Positions 33,535 to 41,722 of a stretch of DNA of 64,000 nucleotides are shown piece by piece. The stretch is taken from NCBI GenBank assembly GCA_947073515.1, contig CAMTMC010000007.1, positions 1 to 64,000 of the forward strand. Reading direction: 5' to 3'. The stretch comes from an uncultured bacterium. GTDB taxonomy: Bacteria; Bacillota; Clostridia; Oscillospirales; Oscillospiraceae. The position numbers and the translations under genes were made by a program. Under the pieces are notes generated by a model. It made no database searches. It worked only from the letters and a program-made list of their open reading frames with translations, and was not told the DNA's origin. The stretch's first letter is position 1, and every line of letters begins with the position of its first letter.

Positions 33535-34929
33535 ATGAGTACCAACTACGACGTCATCATCCTGGGCTGCGGCGAGGCCGGCATCTTCGCGGCTTACGAG
33601 CTCTCCCGCCTCCACCCGGAGCTGAAGCTGCTGGCCCTGGACCAGGGCAGCGACATCTACCACCGCAGCTGCCCCATTGTGGCGGGCAAGACGAGGGAGT
33701 GCGTCCACTGCCCCGTCTGCCACACCATGTGCGGTTTCGGCGGGGCCGGGGCCTTCTCCGACGGCAAGTTCAACTTCACCACCGAGTTTGGGGGCTGGCT
33801 CACCGACTTTATGGAGCCCAAGCAGGTGATGGACCTCATCGACTACGTGGACTCCATCAATGTGGCCCACGGGGCCACCGACCAGGTGTTCTCCACCGAA
33901 ACCCCGGCGGCCCGTGCCCTGGCTAGCCGTGCCCTGGCCCACGACCTCCACCTGCTCCAGGCCCGGTGCAAGCACCTGGGCACGGAGAACAACCTGCGCA
34001 TCCTCACCAACATCTACGAGGGGCTGAAGGATAAGCTGGAGTTCTCCTTCAACACCGAGGTGGCCCAGATCCAGCGGGACGGCGGGGGCTACCGCCTGGC
34101 GCTGGCCAAGGGCGGGGAGGTGGCCTGCCGGTACCTCATCGCCGCCCCCGGCCGCTCCGGGGCGGAGTGGTTCTCCAACCAGTGCAAGGCCCTGGGGCTG
34201 GAGCTGCTGAACAACCAGGTGGACATCGGCGTCCGGGTGGAGCTGCCCGCGGCCGTGTTTGAGGCGATCACCGACGTGGTCTATGAGTCCAAGCTGGTCT
34301 ACCGTACCAAGCAGTACGGCGACCAGGTGCGCACCTTCTGCATGAACCCCTACGGCCACGTGGTGGCGGAGAATGTAGAGGGCATCAATACCGTGAATGG
34401 CCACTCCTACGCCGACCCGGCCCTGCGCTCGGAGAACACCAACTTCGCCCTGCTGGTGAGCAACCGCTTTACCAAACCCTTCAACGAGCCCTACCGCTAC
34501 GGCAAGCATGTGGCCTCTCTGTCCAATATGCTGGCCGGCGGGGTGCTGGTCCAGCGCTTCGGCGACCTGGTGGGGGGGCGGCGCACCAACGAGCACCGGA
34601 TGAGCAAGTCCTTCGTCCGGCCCACCCTCACCGCCGCCGTCCCCGGCGACCTGTCCCTGGCCCTGCCCAAGCGGCAGCTGGACAACATCATTGAGATGAT
34701 CTATCAGCTGGACAAGATCGCCCCGGGCACCGCCAACTACGACACCCTGCTCTACGGGGCGGAGGTGAAGTTCTACTCCGCCCGCCTCCAGCTCACCGGC
34801 GAGCTGGAGACCGCCCTGCCAGGCTTCTTCGCCGCCGGCGACGGGGCCGGGGTCACGAGAGGACTGGCCCAGGCCGGGGCCTCCGGCGTCCAGGCGGCGA
34901 GGGCCATCTGTAAGAGATTGGCGGAATGA
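33535..34929 (+). CDS. FAD-dependent oxidoreductase family protein
   Basis: The 464-residue protein starts with a Rossmann dinucleotide loop (YDVIILGCGEAGIFAAYEL) and ends with the second FAD-binding block FFAAGDGAGVTRGLAQAGASG, typical of two-domain flavoproteins in the COG2509 group. A cysteine-rich patch, CVHCPVCHTMCGFGGAGAFS (about residues 54-75), is characteristic of that group. The substrate is unknown. The ATG at 33535 has AGGAGG 8 nt upstream; a longer frame would start inside the repeat element. Its stop overlaps the next gene (ATGA). Confidence 0.85.
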   Translation: MSTNYDVIILGCGEAGIFAAYELSRLHPELKLLALDQGSDIYHRSCPIVAGKTRECVHCPVCHTMCGFGGAGAFSDGKFNFTTEFGGWLTDFMEPKQVMDLIDYVDSINVAHGATDQVFSTETPAARALASRALAHDLHLLQARCKHLGTENNLRILTNIYEGLKDKLEFSFNTEVAQIQRDGGGYRLALAKGGEVACRYLIAAPGRSGAEWFSNQCKALGLELLNNQVDIGVRVELPAAVFEAITDVVYESKLVYRTKQYGDQVRTFCMNPYGHVVAENVEGINTVNGHSYADPALRSENTNFALLVSNRFTKPFNEPYRYGKHVASLSNMLAGGVLVQRFGDLVGGRRTNEHRMSKSFVRPTLTAAVPGDLSLALPKRQLDNIIEMIYQLDKIAPGTANYDTLLYGAEVKFYSARLQLTGELETALPGFFAAGDGAGVTRGLAQAGASGVQAARAICKRLAE

Positions 34930-35441
34930 GGCGTTTTTTAACGGCGGCTTGCCGTGGGATCGCCCCCTTCCTGGCCGCCGCCATGCTTCTGTTCGCCATC
35001 ACCGCCGTGAAGTCATTTCTGGAGATCCGTCCGGCGGAGGACTATCAGGACGAGGGCACGCACACCTTCACCGCCTCCAGCGGCTACCCCACCACCCGGC
35101 GGGGGCACTGGCAGAAACAATACCACCGGTATTCCACCAAATATGTCTATGTGGTGGAGTACAGGGCCCCGGGCGGCTGGCGCTGGAGGCGGGATTTCCC
35201 CTATGGGTCAGCGGGAAAAGCGGCCATCCAGAACCGGGAGCGGGTGGAGCGGCAGGTGTTTTCTCTTACGGGGGAGAACGCCTATATCACCACTGACCCT
35301 GGCCTTACCCCACAGAGCTATGTGGAGCGGCAACAGCGGCGGTATCTGATGGTAACCGCCGTCTGCCTGGCCGTTGCGGCGTCGGAGGGGGCAATTTATC
35401 TGCTGGTACGGAGCAGGCGGAACCCCCCAGGGGAGGGCTGA
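34926..35441 (+). CDS. Membrane protein of unknown function
   Basis: This 171-residue protein has one hydrophobic segment near each end (about 12-30 and 140-160) enclosing a region of about 100 residues rich in Tyr, Arg and Thr, presumably outside the cell. No family is recognised. It overlaps the FAD-protein gene by ATGA, suggesting coupled expression, although the products have no obvious functional link. Confidence 0.65.
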   Translation: MRRFLTAACRGIAPFLAAAMLLFAITAVKSFLEIRPAEDYQDEGTHTFTASSGYPTTRRGHWQKQYHRYSTKYVYVVEYRAPGGWRWRRDFPYGSAGKAAIQNRERVERQVFSLTGENAYITTDPGLTPQSYVERQQRRYLMVTAVCLAVAASEGAIYLLVRSRRNPPGEG

Positions 35442-35460
35442 CCGCCGCTGGCTATGAAGG

Positions 35461-35680
35461 CCCTCCTGCAAAGCGGGAGGGGAACCGCCGCCGCCGGGGC
35501 CTCCGCCCCGGGGAGCGGGGAAATTATTTTGGAACCCTCTATGCAATATTCCAGCGCCGCCCGGAGGCGGGGGTGCAGGGGCTGTTTCCCCTCTGTTTCC
35601 ACGGGTTGTCCACATTGTCCACAGGGTTTTCCACATGCGTTTATGTCAACTGCGGCCCTGAAAATATGCAGTATTTGGTT
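35461..35680. promoter_or_regulatory. DnaA-box-like cluster upstream of mnmE
   Basis: Three sites resemble the DnaA box TTATCCACA: TTGTCCACA (35606-35614), TTGTCCACA (35615-35623, directly abutting) and TTTTCCACA (35627-35635). An AT-richer stretch follows (about 35640-35715). Upstream are hairpins, including CCGGGGC/GCCCCGG (35494-35511). No gene is seen between 35442 and 35783. Confidence 0.6.
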
Positions 35681-35783
35681 TCCATAATATTTGTCAAGAG
35701 ATGATTTTTCACAAACTTCCCAGCCGTGTTTTTTTGCAGGAAGGGCCGCCCTTCCTGTCGGAATTGAGAAAGGAGGGCGGGCT

Positions 35784-37157
35784 ATGCCTCCCCTGAATGA
35801 CACCATCGCCGCCATCTCCACCCCACGGGGGGCGGGGGCCATCGGCATCCTCCGCCTGTCCGGCCCCCAGGCGGCGGAGATTGCGGAAAAACGCTTCAAG
35901 CCCTTGGGCCGCAAGGGCTTGCTGGAGCACAGCCCCCGGGAGCTGGTCTACGGCGACCTGCTGGACAGCGGCGGCCAGCCCATCGACCGGGTGCTGTGTA
36001 CCTACAGCCGGGGCCCGGCCAGCTACACCGGGGAGGACACGGCGGAGTTCCAGTGCCACGGCTCCCCCATGGTGCTGGCCCTGGGGCTGGAGGCCCTCTT
36101 TACCGCCGGGGCCCGGCAGGCCCGGGCCGGGGAGTTCACCCGCCGGGCCTTTCTCAACGGCCGGCTGGACCTGGCCCAGGCGGAGGCGGTGGGGGACCTG
36201 CTGGAGGCCCAGAGCCGGGAGGGGGCCCGCCATGCGGCGGGCCAGCTGGCCGGGGCGCTGTCCCAGAAAATCGGGGACATCTACTCCGCCCTGGTGGATG
36301 TGATGGCCCACTTCCACGCCGTGCTGGACTACCCCGACGAGGACATCGACCCCTTCCGCCTGGAGGAGCTGGAGAACACCCTGGCCGCCCAGGAGGGGGC
36401 CTTGGATACCCTCCTGGCCGCCTGTGGCCGGGGGAAGCTGCTGCGGGAGGGGGTGCCCTGCGCCATTGTGGGCCGGCCCAACGCGGGCAAGTCATCCCTG
36501 CTCAACGCCATGCTGGGCTGGGAGCGGGCCATTGTCACCGACATCCCCGGCACCACCCGGGACACGGTGGAGGAGCGGTGCGAGCTGGGGGGCGTGCCCC
36601 TGCGGCTCATTGACACCGCCGGCCTGCGGGACACCGCCGACCCGGTGGAAAAGCTGGGGGTGGAGCGGTCCCGAAAAGCCATGGAGGAGGCGGGGCTGAT
36701 TCTGGTGCTCATTGATTCCTCCCGGCCCGCCGGGGAGGAGGACTTCGCCCTGCTCCAAAAGGCCGTCTCCCTGGCCCCTGCCATCCTGGTGTGGACGAAA
36801 GGCGACCTGCCCCCCGCCCCGGTTCCCTTTGTGGATATGGAGCTGCCCCCGGCGGTGACGGTGAGCGCAAAGGCCCAGAGCCTGGGCGAGCTGGAGGAGG
36901 CGGTGGCGGAGCTGTTCCCCAGGGAGGAGGCCGTCCCCTACGGCCAGCTCCTTGCCAATACCCGGCAGGAGGAGGCCGCCCGCCGGGCCCGGGAGGGCGT
37001 CCGCCGTGCCCGGGAGGCCCTGGCGGCGGGGCTGACCCCCGACGCCCTCCTCACCGACGTGGAGGAGGCCCTGGCCGCCCTGGGGGAGCTCACCGGCCAG
37101 TCCATCCAAGAGGACGTCACCGACCGGATTTTTTCTAAGTTCTGCGTGGGAAAATAG
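35784..37157 (+). CDS. mnmE: tRNA modification GTPase MnmE (TrmE)
   Basis: MnmE works with MnmG to add the aminomethyl group to wobble U34 of certain tRNAs, using GTP and tetrahydrofolate. The 457-residue protein has the N-terminal folate domain (NDTIAAISTPRGAGAIGILR), a helical domain, an inserted G domain (GRPNAGKSS, DIPGTTRDT, DTAGLRD), and the canonical C-terminal FCVGK with its catalytic cysteine. The ATG at 35784 follows AGGAGG. In many Firmicutes mnmE lies next to mnmG near oriC; mnmG is absent here. DnaA-box-like repeats lie 150 bp upstream. Confidence 0.96.
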   Translation: MPPLNDTIAAISTPRGAGAIGILRLSGPQAAEIAEKRFKPLGRKGLLEHSPRELVYGDLLDSGGQPIDRVLCTYSRGPASYTGEDTAEFQCHGSPMVLALGLEALFTAGARQARAGEFTRRAFLNGRLDLAQAEAVGDLLEAQSREGARHAAGQLAGALSQKIGDIYSALVDVMAHFHAVLDYPDEDIDPFRLEELENTLAAQEGALDTLLAACGRGKLLREGVPCAIVGRPNAGKSSLLNAMLGWERAIVTDIPGTTRDTVEERCELGGVPLRLIDTAGLRDTADPVEKLGVERSRKAMEEAGLILVLIDSSRPAGEEDFALLQKAVSLAPAILVWTKGDLPPAPVPFVDMELPPAVTVSAKAQSLGELEEAVAELFPREEAVPYGQLLANTRQEEAARRAREGVRRAREALAAGLTPDALLTDVEEALAALGELTGQSIQEDVTDRIFSKFCVGK

Positions 37158-37171
37158 GCCTGGAAAGAAAC

Positions 37172-37302
37172 GAACCCGCCGGAAAGGGGTTGTTGATATA
37201 AGAAAACCTTTGTAGGGGCGCATATGATGCGCCCGCAGGCGGCTGATAGCCGCCCCTACCGGGCTTCTTAAAACAACGCCTGAAACCGGCGGGTTCAGTT
37301 TT
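37172..37302 (+). terminator. mnmE terminator whose loop holds a family 3 palindrome
   Basis: GAACCCGCCGG (37172-37182) pairs with CCGGCGGGTTC (37286-37296), followed by AGTTTTTT. Inside, GTTGTT/AACAAC and TAAGAA/TTCTTA also pair. At the tip sits TGTAGGGGCG...CGCCCCTACC (37211-37260), so the whole 125 bp folds as one long hairpin. Confidence 0.75.
37211..37260. repeat. Family 3 palindrome inside the mnmE terminator
   Basis: TGTAGGGGCGCATATGATGCGCCCG followed by GGCGGCTGATAGCCGCCCCTACC: two nested palindromes of the same family as those at 15566 and 24050. Confidence 0.85.
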
Positions 37303-38235
37303 TTATTGGCAGTACATCCGCAGCAGGAGGTAGGCGGTCTGGCCGTTCTCCGGCGGGCGGGCGAGGAGGCCGTCCTCGGCGTGGGCGAAATCCTCTTTGC
37401 GGAAGCGGCCTTCCGAGTTTACAGTGAGGGCCAGCAGGACGACCCCCTCCTCCCGGTTCACCTCCACCCGCTTCTCCAGGGCTGAGAAGGCGTATCCCCG
37501 CGCCTCCTTGTAGTAGGAGGGGATCTCTAACGAGCCGCTCAGGCCGAGCTTGGCGGTGCCTAAGGGGGATTCCAGGGCGATGCCGTACTCAAACCCGATG
37601 AGGTCTTCCTCCCAACTGCTGGAGAGGGCGACGGCCACCAGCTTGTGCCGTACATCGTCCTGCCGGAGTTCCTCCCCCGCCTCCCAGACCTGTTCCAGGC
37701 CCCGGTAAGTCCACAGCTCCCATTGGAAGGTACATTTCTCCACATCGCCGGCAAAGTCCACCTGATAGAGGTAGCCGTCCAACTTGCCGGCGGCGTGGGC
37801 CATGGTGAACTCCCTCGCTGTCCAGGTCAGCCCCCGGACGGTGGTCTCCGGCTGGGGCAGGAGCTGGGTGTTGTCCCGAACCCACACATAGCCAAGCCCC
37901 AGGGCCAGGGCCAGCAGCAGGGCGGCGGTCACAAGGAACAGCCACTTCCACCACCGGATTTTCGGCTTCAGCTGGGCCAGGCCGAAGCGCAGGGAGTCCC
38001 GGACGGCCTCCTCCCCCGGCTCCTCCCCCCGCTGGCCGGACAGCAGCTCGGTGACGGTGAGGCCCAAGATCTCCGCCAAAGGCTCCAGCAGGGCGATGTC
38101 TGGACAGCTCAGTGCCCGCTCCCACTTGCTCACCGCCTGGACGGACACATGGAGCCGCTCCGCCAGATCCCTCTGGGTCAGCTCCAGCTCTTTCCGGCGC
38201 TGGGCGATCAGCCCGCCTGTTTTTGCCGTATCCAT
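37303..38235 (-). CDS. Membrane-anchored XRE regulator
   Basis: The 310-residue protein has an N-terminal HTH of the Cro/CI type (LIAQRRKELELTQRDLAERLHVSVQAVSKWER, about residues 8-40), one membrane segment (about 108-128, LFLVTAALLLALALGLGYVWV), and an extracellular region of about 180 residues with no recognised family. Two adjacent ATGs share one GGAGG; the second (38235, 7 nt spacing) is preferred over 38238. The design suggests one-component signalling from envelope to DNA. It stands alone. Confidence 0.78.
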   Translation of the reverse strand: MDTAKTGGLIAQRRKELELTQRDLAERLHVSVQAVSKWERALSCPDIALLEPLAEILGLTVTELLSGQRGEEPGEEAVRDSLRFGLAQLKPKIRWWKWLFLVTAALLLALALGLGYVWVRDNTQLLPQPETTVRGLTWTAREFTMAHAAGKLDGYLYQVDFAGDVEKCTFQWELWTYRGLEQVWEAGEELRQDDVRHKLVAVALSSSWEEDLIGFEYGIALESPLGTAKLGLSGSLEIPSYYKEARGYAFSALEKRVEVNREEGVVLLALTVNSEGRFRKEDFAHAEDGLLARPPENGQTAYLLLRMYCQ

Positions 38236-38343
38236 CATGCCGCCTCCTTTTTCCCTCTTTTCAGGTGTTTCGACTATCATCAGTATACCCGCCCCGCCCG
38301 ATTTTGGCAATCAACCGGCGGTTTATCCGGTAAAAAAGTGATG

Positions 38344-38384
38344 AAAAGCGCCCGGAACGGCCGGAAAAGGCTGTTTCGGGCGCT
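38344..38384 (-). terminator. mrp terminator
   Basis: AGCGCCCG (38347-38354) with CGGGCGCT (38377-38384) and further internal pairing. The minus strand continues TTTTC. Confidence 0.75.
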
Positions 38385-38400
38385 GCGATTTCTACCGGCC

Positions 38401-39213
38401 TCAGCCGTCCAGGCGGCTGGCCAGCTCCTCCATATAGTTGGTGGGGCAGTCCTCGATCTTCCCGGCGTCGAAGGCGGCGGCCAGGGCGGGGTCCATGGGC
38501 AGCTTGGCCAGGACGGGGACCTCCAGCTGGGCGGCCACCTTGTCAATGTGGCTCTCACCGAAGATGGCGTGGCGCTTGCCGCAGTCGGGGCACTGGAAGT
38601 AGCTGTAGTTCTCCACCAGGCCCAGCACGGGGATGTCCATCATTTTGGCCATGTTCACCGCCTTGGCCACGATCATGGACACCAGGTCCTGGGGGGAGGT
38701 GACCACAACCACCCCGTCCACTGGCAGGGACTGGAACACGGTGAGGGGCACGTCGCCGGTGCCCGGGGGCATATCCACAAACATATAGTCAATATCTCCC
38801 CACACCACCTCCTGCCAGAACTGGGTGACCACGTTGGCGATGATGGGCCCCCGCCAGACGACCGGGTCGGTCTCATTGGCGGCCAGCAGGTTCAGGGACA
38901 TGAGCTTGATCCCCCCGGCGGTGACAGCGGGGTCGATGCCCGCGTCGGTGCCGGTGGCCTTCTGGTGGACGCCGAAGGCGGTGGGGATGGACGGCCCGGT
39001 GATGTCGGCGTCCAGCACGGCCACCTTCCGGCCCTTTTTGGCCATAGCGGCGGCCAGGGAGGCGGTCACCGTGCTCTTGCCGACGCCCCCCTTGCCGCTG
39101 ACCACGGCGATGACCTGCCTGACGCTGGACATGGCGTTGGCCGGGACCCGCATATCCCGGGAGGAGCAGTCGGCCTTACAGCTGGAGCAGTCGTGGGTGC
39201 AATTTTCTGCCAT
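38401..39213 (-). CDS. mrp: Mrp/NBP35-family ATP-binding Fe-S carrier
   Basis: These P-loop ATPases carry and insert iron-sulfur clusters. The 270 residues have an N-terminal cysteine motif (CTHDCSSCKADC), the deviant Walker A SGKGGVGKST (about 34-43), MPPGTGDVPLT, and a CPDCGKRH CxxC near the C-terminus, the pair that holds the bridging cluster. AAGGAGATG precedes the ATG at 39213; a longer frame would translate the family 2 repeat. It is the last gene of the leftward block. Confidence 0.94.
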   Translation of the reverse strand: MAENCTHDCSSCKADCSSRDMRVPANAMSSVRQVIAVVSGKGGVGKSTVTASLAAAMAKKGRKVAVLDADITGPSIPTAFGVHQKATGTDAGIDPAVTAGGIKLMSLNLLAANETDPVVWRGPIIANVVTQFWQEVVWGDIDYMFVDMPPGTGDVPLTVFQSLPVDGVVVVTSPQDLVSMIVAKAVNMAKMMDIPVLGLVENYSYFQCPDCGKRHAIFGESHIDKVAAQLEVPVLAKLPMDPALAAAFDAGKIEDCPTNYMEELASRLDG

Positions 39214-39242
39214 AGTTGATACATCTCCTTGTTTTGGTTCAG

Positions 39243-39359
39243 GGGTGGGGAGTACCGGGAGTGTCCGCTGAGAAGATTGATTCCTGGGTTTCCCCCGCCT
39301 CCGGCGGGGGAAACCCAGATCAAAGCGCTTCAGTTTGTACACTCCCGGAGTACCCGCCC
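39243..39359. repeat. Inverted-repeat element family 2, copy 2 (about 117 bp)
   Basis: GGGTGGGGAGTACCGGGAGTG at the left matches the reverse complement of CACTCCCGGAGTACCCGCCC at the right. The centre is CTGGGTTTCCCCCGCC / GGCGGGGGAAACCCAG. It occupies nearly the whole gap between the PBP2 gene and mrp. Confidence 0.85.
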
Positions 39360-39373
39360 TTTGAATATATCGT

Positions 39374-41638
39374 TTACCGGATCAGGGTATTCTCGGCGGG
39401 GATCTCCTCCCGGCTCTCCTGGGAGGAGAAGTAGTAGGACAGCACATCCGCCGCCATGGCGGCCAGCTCCGAGCCGCTGCCGCCGTGCTCCACCACCAGG
39501 GCCACGGCGATCTCCGGGTCCTCGTAGGGGGCGAAGCAGACGAACACGGCGTTGGACTGGGTCTGGGCGCTGATCTGGGCGGAGCCGGTCTTGGCCCCCA
39601 CCTGGAAGGGCAGGTGCTGGAAGTACCGGTACAGCGAGCCCTTGGGGGAGGTCAGCGCCAGCATGCCCGCCTTCACCGCCTCCAGGTTTTCCGGCTGGAT
39701 GTCGATGGTGCTGAGCACCTCCGGCTCCTGGGTATACAGCACCTGGGAGAAGTCGTTGGACTTGACCTCCTTCAGCAGGTGGGCGGCGTTCCGGGTGCCG
39801 CCGTTGACCAGGGTGGCGATGTAGTTGGCCAGCTGGATGGGGGTGACCTGGGTACTCTCCTGGCCGATGGCCACCGAGGTGATGGCCCCCTCATACCAGG
39901 TGTCGCCCATGGACTCGGTGTATTCCGGCCCGGCCATGATGCCCCGTTTCTCGTCCAGCTCCAGCCCGGTTTTCTCCCCGACGCCGAAGCGCCCGGCGTA
40001 GTCAGCCAGACGGCTGATGCCCAGCTGGCGGCCCACGTCAAAGAAGAAGTAGTTGCAGGATACCTCAATGGCCCGGGTCACATCCACCAGCCCGTGGGTG
40101 CCCCGGAACTGGCGGTAAATCCAGCACTGGGGCGCGGGGCCCTCCCAGTAGGTGTACCGGCCCTCGTCCTTGATTCTGGTCTTGGGGGTGACGATGCCCT
40201 CCTCCAGCCCGGCGATGGCGGTAATCATCTTAAAGGTGGAGCCCGGGGGATACAGGCCGGTGAGGGCCCGGTTGTTAAAGGGCCGCAGGGGGTTTTCCAT
40301 GTTCTCCGTGAAGTCCCGGGAGTAGTTGGCCAGGTCGAAGGTGGGGTAGGAGGCGGCGGCCAGCACCTGGGCGGTCTCCACATCCAGCACCACGCAGGCG
40401 CCGCCCTCGGTCTCCTCGCTCTCCAGCTCCGGGAGGGAGGCCGCCAGCAGGTTTTCCACGTAGCCCTGCAAGTTGATGTCCAGGGTGAGCACCACATTGT
40501 CGCCGGGCTCCGGCGGGGTGCTCCACTCCTCAGAGACGATCTTGCCTCTGGCGTTGCGCTCCACCGTCCGGGTGCCGGAGGTGCCCCGGAGGTAGGACTC
40601 AAAGGCCTTCTCCGCCCCCTCCTTGCCCACGGTGTCGTTCATCTGGTAGTCGGGCTTGCCGTCCCCGTCTTCGTCCAGGCTGGTGTAGTACTCCACCTCG
40701 CTCTGGTCCATCAGGGCCACCCGGCCCAGCAGATGGGCGGCGTAGGGGGTGTGGTACTGGCGGACAGTGGTGGGCTCGATGACCACCCCGGTGAGGGACA
40801 GCTCCTTCACCCGGGAGATAAAGTCGATGTCCACATCGGTGGCAAAGACGTACTCGTTGGCCTGGTAGATCCCGGTGGACCGCAGGGCCAGCTCATACAG
40901 CACCCCGGCCACCGCCCGGGCGTCCCCGGGGTCCATGTCCCCGATGTTCAGCTCCGGGACGGCCTCCCCCGCCCGCTCCGCCGCCTTGGGGTCCACTCTG
41001 CCCTCCCCGGCGATCTCATAATAAGCGCACATCTTGTCCAGCAGGCCGGTGGCGGTGGGCAGCCGCTCCGGCTCCTTGGGGGCGGGGGGCGCCTGGGGCT
41101 GTTCAGTTTTTCCGGTGAGGAATCCGGTAATTTTGTCCCACAGGCCGGGCTCCTCCACCGGGGCGGGGGCCTCCGCCTGGGGCTCCGGCTCCTGGGTGGG
41201 GTCCTTGATCCACTTCCGGGCCACCGCCAGCCGGCCCAGGCGGGTGAGGCGCTTGGCGGGGTTCCCCTCCTCGTCCTGGCTGGTGGTGAAGTAGGGGTCC
41301 AGGGTGGTGAAGACAAAGGGGGCCTCCTGGCTGATGGGCAGGTTGTCCGACCACTCCACCCCCTCCGCCCGGGCGGCCCGGATCAGGGCCAGGAGGATGG
41401 CGTTGCGGTCCTTGGCCTTGCCCATGAGGGAGGTGTCCAGGGTGACCTGGTAGATCACCCGGTTGGAAACCAGCACCTGTCCGTTGCGGTCCAGGAGCTG
41501 GCCCCGGGCGGACTCCACGGTCTGCCGCTCCGGGATGCGGGCCTGGGACTGCTGGAGGTACGCCTGGCCGTTGTTGATCTGTAGATCATACAGGGCGGCC
41601 CCCATACAGGTAAGCATGACAACCAGCAGGGCCGCCAT
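39374..41638 (-). CDS. Penicillin-binding protein 2 (class B transpeptidase)
   Basis: This elongasome transpeptidase cross-links peptidoglycan with RodA and MreCD. After one membrane segment it has the dimerisation domain and the transpeptidase domain with the Ser motif PGSTFKM, SCN and AKTGSA. It carries a Pro/Glu-rich insertion of about 80 residues (QEPEPQAEAPAPVEEP...) absent from model PBP2s. The ATG at 41638 lies at the edge of the membrane segment with no ribosome site. An AAGGAG at 41688-41683 stands 8 nt before an in-frame ATC (41674), which would add IDPKQFHRRVWA. The true start may be non-canonical. Confidence 0.92.
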   Translation of the reverse strand: MAALLVVMLTCMGAALYDLQINNGQAYLQQSQARIPERQTVESARGQLLDRNGQVLVSNRVIYQVTLDTSLMGKAKDRNAILLALIRAARAEGVEWSDNLPISQEAPFVFTTLDPYFTTSQDEEGNPAKRLTRLGRLAVARKWIKDPTQEPEPQAEAPAPVEEPGLWDKITGFLTGKTEQPQAPPAPKEPERLPTATGLLDKMCAYYEIAGEGRVDPKAAERAGEAVPELNIGDMDPGDARAVAGVLYELALRSTGIYQANEYVFATDVDIDFISRVKELSLTGVVIEPTTVRQYHTPYAAHLLGRVALMDQSEVEYYTSLDEDGDGKPDYQMNDTVGKEGAEKAFESYLRGTSGTRTVERNARGKIVSEEWSTPPEPGDNVVLTLDINLQGYVENLLAASLPELESEETEGGACVVLDVETAQVLAAASYPTFDLANYSRDFTENMENPLRPFNNRALTGLYPPGSTFKMITAIAGLEEGIVTPKTRIKDEGRYTYWEGPAPQCWIYRQFRGTHGLVDVTRAIEVSCNYFFFDVGRQLGISRLADYAGRFGVGEKTGLELDEKRGIMAGPEYTESMGDTWYEGAITSVAIGQESTQVTPIQLANYIATLVNGGTRNAAHLLKEVKSNDFSQVLYTQEPEVLSTIDIQPENLEAVKAGMLALTSPKGSLYRYFQHLPFQVGAKTGSAQISAQTQSNAVFVCFAPYEDPEIAVALVVEHGGSGSELAAMAADVLSYYFSSQESREEIPAENTLIR

Positions 41639-41722
41639 CGCCCATACCCGGCGGTGAAATTGTTTGGGGTCGATACGATCATCTCCTTGCTGGGACAGGC
41701 TTGTGGAAAAGGCCGGCCGCCG

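Noticed and set aside
35470-35525. Further family 2 element in the GC-rich stretch after 35441
   Set aside because: It has hairpins (CCGGGGC/GCCCCGG) but not the GTGTCC...GAAGAT or GATCAAA blocks.
35594-35715. Chromosomal origin of replication
   Set aside because: The DnaA-box-like sites are few, and dnaA, dnaN, rpmH and gidB are not adjacent. It is kept only as a finding on possible DnaA binding.
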